Assembly (NCBI GenBank): GCA_033032865.1
Contig: JAWHQI010000019.1
Coordinates: forward strand, 15,728,001 to 15,792,000
Source of the DNA: Dactylorhiza incarnata
Lineage: Eukaryota > Streptophyta > Magnoliopsida > Asparagales > Orchidaceae
Reading direction: 5' to 3'
DNA length: 64,000 nucleotides
In this document: one piece after another, positions 57,048-64,000 of the stretch
Numbering within the stretch: the first letter of the stretch is position 1
Layout of the letters: every line of letters starts with the position of its first letter
Notes under the pieces: model-generated
Database searches by the model: none
What the model was told of the DNA's origin: nothing
What the model saw: only the letters and a program-made list of their open reading frames with translations
Made by a program: the position numbers and the translations under genes

Positions 57048-58832
57048 TGTTGGAACAATCCTATTACTTATTTGGGCTAGGATCACTATCTGTTGACTAG
57101 GACTAAGTTGACCCTCATTGTATAGTCTAAGGGTCAAGGTTTTAGGCTATTAAGTTAGCTAGAACTTAAGGAAAAGTTAAGGTTCTGCGTTCGACAAAAT
57201 GCATACTGCGTTCGACGAACGTCTTGCTCCAGGTCGATGAATTTGCTCATTCTTAGCGGTCAACGAATTGGCTCTGTCTCAGCGGTCGATGAATTGGCTC
57301 AGTCTCAGTGGTCGACGAATTTGCCCAGTCTCAGCGGTCGACGAATTTACTCAGTCTCAGCGGTCGACGAATTTGCTCAGTCTTAGCGGTCGACGAATTT
57401 GCTCTATCTCAGCGGTCGATCAATTTGACCAATCTCAGCGGTCGACGAAATTTCCCAGTCTCAGCGGTCGACGAATTTATCAAGTCTCAGCGGTCGACGA
57501 AATATCATCTCAGCTCGACTAATTCAATTCTTCCAGCCAGATTAGCAGTTTATCTCTCCGTTCGACGAACCTCACATTGAGATCGACGAATTCCAGACTG
57601 TGTTCGACGAATCAGCAACAGAAGTTCAGTTCGACGAAATAAACATTCAGTTTGACAATTTCTTCATTCAGATCGACGAAAGTTTCTCTTCAGCTTGTTT
57701 ATTTCAGACAGATCCGTTATATTCTATTCTCCGAACTCAGATCATCAGCAACAGATCTATTCCTATCAGATAAGTCAGGATTTAATCCTTTCCTTTTATT
57801 ATTCTCTTATTTCGAGAAAATAGCCGTTGACATATTTTGGAAAAGGACACTTTCATGGAAAAGGAAAAGAAATAAAGTGTATCAGATTTGTAGTTCCAAG
57901 AATATCTCTTCTGAATATTTTATTCGTTAAATTAATAGATTTGAATTTCAAATCTGTCAGAGATTTCTTTAAGGAAAAAGAAAAAGGAGAAGTAATACAG
58001 TATTACTGCAGTACAACAGGATAGGAAGTAGAGAGGAAGACACAGTCGAGAAAAATACAGAAAGCTGAAAACTAAAAGCTTTCAGATCTTCATCTTTCTT
58101 CTACAGCAGCAATATCATTCTTTGAGAACAACAACACAGATCTTATCTCAGATTTTTGCTGCAAAGTTTTAAGTCTTCAAGAGCAACAAACAATCTGAGA
58201 AACCTTTGTCTCTCAGATTCATCAGCTATAAAAGGAAGATCTACATTCAAGAGAAAGCTCCATCCTCAACTGTCAACCATTTCTATCAGACAGGGGGAGC
58301 TTTACATCAAAACATTCCACTAGTCTTCTCTCAGATTATTGACAGAGAAGAACTTCATTACCCTTTTTATTCCATCTTGTACAGGGTTCTAACTCCCTTC
58401 AAAAGTTAACCCCTTTGGTGGCAGGGCACCTGAACAAAAACCTGTGGTTGGTTTGAGCACCTGATCAAAAGCTCATTGGTGTTTGGACACCTAATCAAAT
58501 ATCCATTGGTGATAGGGCACCTGATCAAAAACCTAGTGGAATCCTACCAAGGGTGGTAGAAGATTAGACGTACCCAGGTTTATTGGGGAACTACTATAAA
58601 TCCTTGTGTCCTCTGTGTTTGTGTGATTTTATGTATTGTGTTGTGTGTTCTTATTTGTTTTTATAACTCACTCAGAACATATATATATATATCACTATTT
58701 TAATTCCGCTATAAATATAAGAGAAAATCTTTTTAATACTCTATTCACCCCCCCTCTAGAGTGACTTTAAGATCTAACCTCCCTTTCATTTGATATTAGA
58801 GATTACTTTCAACTGATATCAGAGCACTTTCA
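57048..58832 (+). repeat. Copia-3 5' LTR (about 1785 bp)
   Basis: Starts TGTTGGAACAATCC. The end is set at CACTTTCA before ATTGGTATCAGAGG, but an earlier CTTTCA at 58783-58788 followed by a PBS-like word is an alternative end. A C-rich TTCACCCCCCCTCTAGAG is shared with copia-2. The segment 58410-58540 has a repeated GG-(G/T)GGCACCTGA-CAAAA unit. Confidence 0.82.
57251..57510 (+). repeat. Ten-unit 26-bp tandem array in the copia-3 LTR
   Basis: The unit TCTCAGCGGTCGACGAATTT plus GCTCAG repeats about ten times with few changes, each unit holding GGTCGACGAA. Single TTCGACGAA or ATCGACGAA words continue to about 57682. Confidence 0.92.
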
Positions 58833-58846
58833 ATTGGTATCAGAGG
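58783..58846 (+). repeat. Three tandem copies of the LTR end plus PBS word
   Basis: CTTTCA followed by a (T/A)(T/A/C)TGATATTAGAG-like, CTGATATCAGAG and TTGGTATCAGAG word occur at 58783, 58806 and 58827 (spacing 23 and 21). Only the last, TGGTATCAGAGG at 58835, is a true match to tRNA-iMet. Confidence 0.8.
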
Positions 58847-58932
58847 TTGGTTGATTGTATACAGGCTAACACCTGAATCAAAAGATCAATTAGATCTTAA
58901 ATTTCTTCTAGAGTTTCTTTTGCTGAAAATCC

Positions 58933-60515
58933 ATGGCACAAAACAAAGAATACTCAAGCACAAGACCTCCTATGTGCAATCTAAATAAGTTTTCACTATG
59001 GAAGGAAAAGATCAGATTGTACATGAATTCTATTGACGAAGATATTTTTAATGTTACTTTGACACGACCTCCTACACCTATAGCAACCACAAGTGCTGAA
59101 ACCACAACAACAAATAATGCTGTTCCACCTCCAGAGTGGACAGATGCTCAAAAGAAGCAGAGAAGTGTTGATGCCAAATCTATAAACATATTGGCACAAA
59201 CAATGTCTGATGACATTTTTCAAAAAGTTGTGGAATGCACTTCATCCAGAGAAATATGGACCTCCCTCAATAACATGGTTGAAGGATCTGCAGATGAGAG
59301 AAAAGATAGAAGATCTCATCTCATTTCTCAGTATGAAAATTTCAAGAAAGGAGAAACTGAGAGTGTTGCAGATATGTACAATAGGCTCAGCCTCATAATC
59401 AATGAGCTGAAGACTTTGGACAAAGTGATCTCTATCACTGAAGTAAATGAGAATATCCTAATGTGTTTCCCCAGCACATGGGACTCTAGGATTTGGCCAA
59501 TCAAGGAAGCCAGAAGCCTCAATGAGATCTCCACTGAGACCTTGTTAGGCAAGCTCAAATCCTATGAGCAACTTATCAATTCTAGAGAAGCTAAACAATC
59601 TACTTCCTCACCAGCATCCAAGAAGGAAAAGAGCATTGCTTTCCAAGCAACTGAAGAGGAAGATAAAGCTCTAGGAGAAGTGGAGTTCATGAGTCTTCTA
59701 GCCAAGAGATTTTACAAGATGGCTAGAAAAGACTTCAGAAAGAAGGATTCAAGATCTAGAGAAAAGCCAAGGTATGACAAATCTAATTCTAAGGAAATAA
59801 TTTGTTTTGGCTGCAGGAAACCTGGACACATTCTACTTGAGTGTCCAGAGAACAAAAAGAAGGAGAAGAGAAAAGAGAAAGAAGAGAAAAGGCACTCCAG
59901 CAAGCTTTCCTCCCACAAACACAAACAGTGAGTCTTGGAGTGAAACAGAATCAGAATCTTCATCCACCTCATCTGAAGATGAAGAAAATGCAAATGAGAA
60001 GGACCAATGCTTCATGGCTATATATGACTCAAGCAGTGAGTCAGAAAATGCATCATCCTCCAGCTCTTGATGATGAAGATGATGCAGATGAAAGAAGTTT
60101 CTGTATGATGACTATCAATGCCTCAGGAAGCAACTCAGGTGAATTAGAGCCTGAAACTGACAGTGATTAGGTAATATCTAACTTTTATTTCAATTCAAAT
60201 GAATTCAAAGCTCTTTGTTTAGATTTAATCAAATCTGAGAAAGAGATGATCTCTCTCAGAAATCAGTTGGCTGAAATGAACCAACTAAGTGAAGAAAATA
60301 TCAATCTTAAGAAAGATTTGGCTGCCTCAAGAGAACACATTGTTCTCATTGAGAACAAGTTATCTGAAGCTAAGAAATTTGAAGAATCCCTAAATGGGAG
60401 AAGTATCAAACTGATGGACATCACAAGCACAGTGAATGCCAGATTAAGTGGCAAACTAGGCTTGGGTGCATCATCAAGTGAGCCACATCTGATTAAGAAA
60501 ACATTCTTTCTGCAC
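58933..60515 (+). pseudogene. gag: Copia-3 gag
   Basis: ATG 58933 opens MAQNKEYSSTRPPMCNLNKF and runs open for 332 codons: capsid blocks FSLWKEKIRLYMNS, MVEGSADERKDRRSHLISQY and TWDSRIWPIKEA, and the zinc knuckle CFGCRKPGHILLEC near 59810. The rest continues in other frames after shifts near 59910 and 60070: an acidic serine segment with CFMA and CMMT, then a coiled coil (LRNQLAEMNQLSEENINLKK) to 60515. The intact capsid and nucleocapsid part might still assemble particles. Its closest relative in the window is copia-2 gag. Confidence 0.88.
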
Positions 60516-60608
60516 TAGTAAAATTCATTTCTGCCAAGGGCAAAGAGGCAGTAGAAATAGATAAAAACATTTCAAGTCAGGCTGTTAAGAGTAAAGGAAT
60601 TCAGCAGA

Positions 60609-60771
60609 ATTCGTCAAACGGAGCTCGACGAAATCAATTCATTTCGTCGAACGGAGATCAATGAACTCTGAAGACAGACCTTAAGTATAGTTATTATTCG
60701 AATGGCGCTCGATGAAAGCACTTCACTTCGTCGAACGGCGATCGACGAACTCACCTGAATTCGTCGAACGG
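60609..60771. repeat. Copia-3 TTCGTCGAA cluster downstream of gag
   Basis: TTCGTCGAACGG, GCTCGACGAAA and GATCGACGAA words occur about nine times in 163 bp, in both orientations. Confidence 0.85.
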
Positions 60772-61954
60772 AAAACATACTGAAAATCTAAAGAATTTTT
60801 ATTTTTCACATACTAAGAATCCTTTCACAGAGTGGATAATTCCTCCAAGGAAATATCATCCACAAGGTTATAAGGATCAGCCTGATATGTCTTTCATTTC
60901 AGAATTTTGTGGAAAAACAAAAATGACCAAAAGTAGTCTGGGTCAAGAACAACTAACATATTAAATAAGGAGAGGAACACCACCTCTACCAGAGACATTT
61001 TGCAGGTACATGATCATTATCTCAAGCATTCATTTCTTCCAAGATATTCTTCAATTATTTGAAGAATAACAACGTAAGAAGTCATTGACCACCGGGATCA
61101 ATATCATTTTTCTTTTGATATCAGAGACCTCAACTGATATCAGAGGACTCTCAATTGGGAAGATTATTATCAGTTACAGAAATAAAAGAATGGGTTTACA
61201 CTCTCAAGACATAGAATGCAAATGAAATTGCAAGTTCAATATCAGAAAACCAAGACTTTCAATTGGTGTCAGAATCAAACTCCCAGTAGCAGAAATAAAG
61301 GAATGGGTACACATCCTTACGACAAAGAATGCAACAACATTATTAGAACAAATTTCTGGAAATCAGATTGCTTAAGGCCTTCCTGAAACTAGGCAGGGGG
61401 AGAAGTTTCATGAAGAAGCTCCTCTTTGATAGGGGGAGATGTTTTGAAGAATCTCCTTTATGATAGGGGGAGATGTTTTATGAAGATGCTCAAGTTTCAA
61501 GGGGAGATGCTGCATGAAAAAGAAAAATTAGTTCTTGATAAAGAAGCTCACAGCAGTTTTGATTCAGAAATTCAGATATGACAGATTCAAATGCAGATTG
61601 GTAGCAAAGCAGAATTCAGTTCAGATAAACAAAGAAAAATGCTGAAGGCAAGGATTTCTAAGCAAAGCAAAAGATGCAAATGCAGATTCAGAAATATTGT
61701 TTGATATAGCAGATACAGCTCAGATAATCAAATTCAGAAAGCTGAAGGCAATGTCAAAATTCAGAAAGCAAAAGGTTCTGATTATTTGTTTTTATTATTT
61801 TTGTTTTCAATGTAAAATTTCAAAACTCAGAGTATCATATTTTATATCTGCTGAAATGTTTAAAATCTGTCAAATATATATGCTCAGTTGTTTTTTTGTT
61901 TATTTTATTATTTGATTTTTGAAAAATAGTGTCCTAACCCAAATAGGGAGAGAT
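60772..61954 (+). other. Copia-3 noncoding region
   Basis: A short remnant of gag C-terminus (FTEWIIPPRKYHPQGY) is readable near 60830. Afterwards no protein is seen. 61130-61280 has PBS-like words (TGATATCAGAG twice, CTTTCAATTGGTGTCAGAAT once) and a duplicated block CAGAAATAAA(A/G)GAATGGGT. 61390-61510 has repeated AGGGGGAGATGTTT purine blocks. Confidence 0.7.
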
Positions 61955-62131
61955 TGGTGGAACAACCATATTACTGATTCGGGCTAGGATCACTATTTGT
62001 TGACTAGTTCTAAGTTGACCCCCATTGTATAGTGTAAGGGTCAAGGTTTTAGGCTGTTAAGTTAGCTAGAACTTAAGGAAAAGTTAAGGTTCTAAGTTCG
62101 ACGAAATGCATACTGCGTTTGACAAACATCT
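61955..62131 (+). repeat. Copia-3 3' LTR, left piece
   Basis: TGGTGGAACAACC to TTGACAAACATCT aligns with 57048-57224. It is cut by the LTR at 62132. Confidence 0.88.
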
Positions 62132-63576
62132 TGTTGGATCGGTAGGCGCCCTTAGAGGGGGGGGTGAATAAGGGTTTTAAAAACTTTTGATATATTTTGA
62201 ATATTTTAGAAAAAGCTTTGATTATTAAACTAGAGAAGATCAAGACAAATCAAGTGAAGTAAAAGTAAAGACGTGATTTTATTAATTTGAGAAGCATGAT
62301 TACAAAACTTGATCTCTTATCGAAGCTAGAAATCAAAGCTAATAGAAAGACTCCTTTTGTTTTCTATACCGACTCGTATCCCCACGAACCGGTTGGCTTT
62401 AGCCGATCCTTCCCCGGATACGGCCTCAAGCCGCTCTAGCCAACCCTTCCCCAGATATGGCCTCGAGCACCGCTAGACCTACACCCGAGACCTAGTCGCC
62501 AACACGAGGCGAATTTTTGCCCTAAGTCCTACCCAGACCTAGTCGCCAACACGAGGCGAATTCACTAACGATTACAAGAATAAAGATGTGAATATAAAAA
62601 CATCAATAATAAAAACTCCCTCTAAGAACTTCTGAAGTTGGAGACGTTGGACTGTTGTAGTATAAGCGTTGTTGAAGCGGTCGCCGGTCGGATGAAGCGT
62701 GAGGAAGTCCTCCTTCAGAAATTCTCTCTAAGCTTTTAGTGGGAGTATCTCTCTGAACCTTCCACTATATGCTGTGGCACGAAGCTCTGGAATTTGGATC
62801 TCTAGAGGCTTGTGAAGTCGGAGCCAAGATGTCCTTTTTATAGACTTGGAGCTAGCGCCTGCGCTATCGCTACCTCCGGCGCTATCCCAGTTTAGGAGAT
62901 ATTCTCTGTGCGAGAATCCTTCATTTTAAGCAAGCCAACTGCCTTCCTTTATTGCTTTGCGCTATCGCCGGCGCTATCCGCTACCGCCGGCGCTTTCCCA
63001 AATTAGGACATGTTTTGTGCGGCAAAATCTTCAATCCGAGGAAACAATTCCTCCTTGCCAAATGTGTGCGTCGCTACCGCCTGCATTATCGGCTACTGCC
63101 AGGCGCTATCTCCTTCCATATGTGCTCCCGGAATTTCATTATCATCGCTAGCGCCAGGCGCTAAGTGCTACCGTCGGTGCTAGTGGGAGTACTGTCTTCT
63201 GTTTTCATTCGTCGGAATTCGTCGGGAGTTCTCGAGAACATTCGACGAATTGACTTAGCCACACACTTTCCTTCACAAGTCTGCCTTTTTTACTTCTGTC
63301 TGCGTTCGTCGATATTCGTCGGGAGTTCATGAGAACATTCGACGAATAGACTTAGCCGCTAACAGTTCATCGAACAACAGCTAGCGCCTATGCTAGTGCT
63401 ACCACCAGCGGTAGTGGAAGATTTGGATTTGATGGCTCAACTTTGGGGGCAACCTTCTTATGTAATCCTTGAGTCATGTGGACTTTGTTATCCTGCACAC
63501 TTAAACACACAAGATCAAATACACATAGGTTTTGTTATTCTCAAACCTAGGAGATGCGGAAGACCATGTTCCAACA
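62132..63576 (-). repeat. 3' LTR of a minus-strand TAGCG-motif copia element (1445 bp)
   Basis: On the minus strand it begins TGTTGGAACATGG (63576) and ends GGCGCCTACCGATCCAACA (62132), the family of 55012-56152. A polypurine tract on its right shows it is the 3' LTR. It is about 300 bp longer than its relatives, partly from a duplicated hairpin-bearing segment at 63200-63370. TAGCG words cluster at 62845-63185 and 63380-63415. Confidence 0.9.
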
Positions 63577-63592
63577 AACTCCCCCTTTTGAT
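63577..63592 (-). other. Polypurine tract of the minus-strand copia element
   Basis: ATCAAAAGGGGGAGTT on the minus strand, directly next to the LTR. Confidence 0.88.
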
Positions 63593-64000
63593 AATAACAA
63601 AACCATTAATGATAAATCAGAGCATTAATATATATAAGCATGAAGAAACATACTTGTGTGTGTGTGTGAGAGTGATGACTTAGGATAATGAACAATTTTA
63701 GCATTTAGAATTGCTCCCCCTAAATACATGCTCCCCATAAGTGAATGATCTCCTAATATGTAAGCTATCATCTTAATTAAGCATTATAGTTTGATAGCAG
63801 ATTAATATTTATCATGTTAGTTCTCCCCCTTTTGTTATTAGCAAAAGCGGGTAAGGAGACACCACTAAAAAGTTGATAAGAAGATAAAAGCATGATCAGA
63901 TTATAGAGAAGGAAATGATAAGGAGTTTTAGAATACTTTTCATTTAAATAGATCATAGTTTGAGTATTACAACATTTTCATAAATCAGAGTTTGTAGTAT
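63593..64000 (-). mobile_element. 3' noncoding region of the minus-strand copia element, continuing out of the window
   Basis: It is related, in reverse complement, to 5690-5980 (shared TTTGCTAATAACAAAAGGGGG and the TCTCACACACACA stretch). No coding sequence is reached before the window ends. Confidence 0.8.

Larger units (their letters stand above)
57048..62131 (+). mobile_element. Copia-3: gag-only SIRE-like copia element (non-autonomous)
   Basis: 5' LTR 57048-58832, PBS, gag, about 1.4 kb noncoding DNA, purine tract AAATAGGGAGAGAT, and the first 177 bp of the 3' LTR (61955-62131), which is cut by a minus-strand copia LTR. No protease, integrase, RT or RNase H motif exists between gag and the 3' LTR. 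The visible LTR parts differ at roughly 8-10 percent of sites, older than copia-1 and copia-2. Confidence 0.85.

Overview
The window is intergenic DNA from the nuclear genome of a flowering plant, built almost entirely from nested transposable elements. The evidence is plant-type LTR retrotransposons primed by initiator tRNA-Met (TGGTATCAGAG next to the LTR), gag/pol of the SIRE-like Ty1/copia and Tat-like Ty3/gypsy groups, hAT and CACTA DNA transposons, and fragments of plant host genes with GT-AG introns. A monocot is possible but unproven. I found no intact host gene, tRNA, rRNA or CRISPR array.

Layout. 1-3879: right part of a CACTA-like element holding broken pieces of three unrelated host genes (DExH RNA helicase, ER-type Ca2+-ATPase, LOG cytokinin enzyme), all on the + strand. 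3880-7145: 3' end and 3' LTR of a copia element. 7146-9323, 33189-33428 and 36537-39355: interrupted sequence that may be one long gypsy LTR. 9329-33183: a full copia element (copia-1) whose 3' LTR is split by a complete 12.7-kb Tat gypsy element (20172-32854) flanked by the duplication GAAGG. 33437-36528: a degenerate hAT element with seven palindromes at each end. 39640-40350: a tandem array. 40530-43186 and 52966-55006: low-complexity TTC/TATATAG DNA split by copia-2 (43192-52960, perfect target duplication GTATA). 55012-64000: a stack of four insertions: a copia 5' end, a Tat LTR inside it, a gag-only copia (copia-3) inside that, and the 3' LTR of a minus-strand copia inside copia-3's 3' LTR.

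How the parts relate. All coding regions are disabled, mostly by in-frame stops, and copia-2 has also lost the catalytic half of its reverse transcriptase. Several elements carry extra genes beyond gag-pol. The Tat element has two spliced antisense genes (one with a Transposase_28-like domain). Copia-1 has an antisense gene with a Transposase_32-like domain. Copia-2 has a sense proline-rich/coiled-coil ORF after pol.

The most interesting pattern is that each retroelement family carries its own short CpG-containing, often palindromic motif, repeated in its LTR and at separate internal sites, often next to the accessory gene, and largely missing from the one pol I scanned in full. The motifs are TCGGATATCCGA, TCGACG, TTCGACGAA, TAGCGCCGG-like and GACCGC/GATCGC. 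This resembles the motif accumulation known for VANDAL transposons and their VANC anti-silencing proteins. I propose as a hypothesis that these retroelements carry an analogous sequence-specific system.
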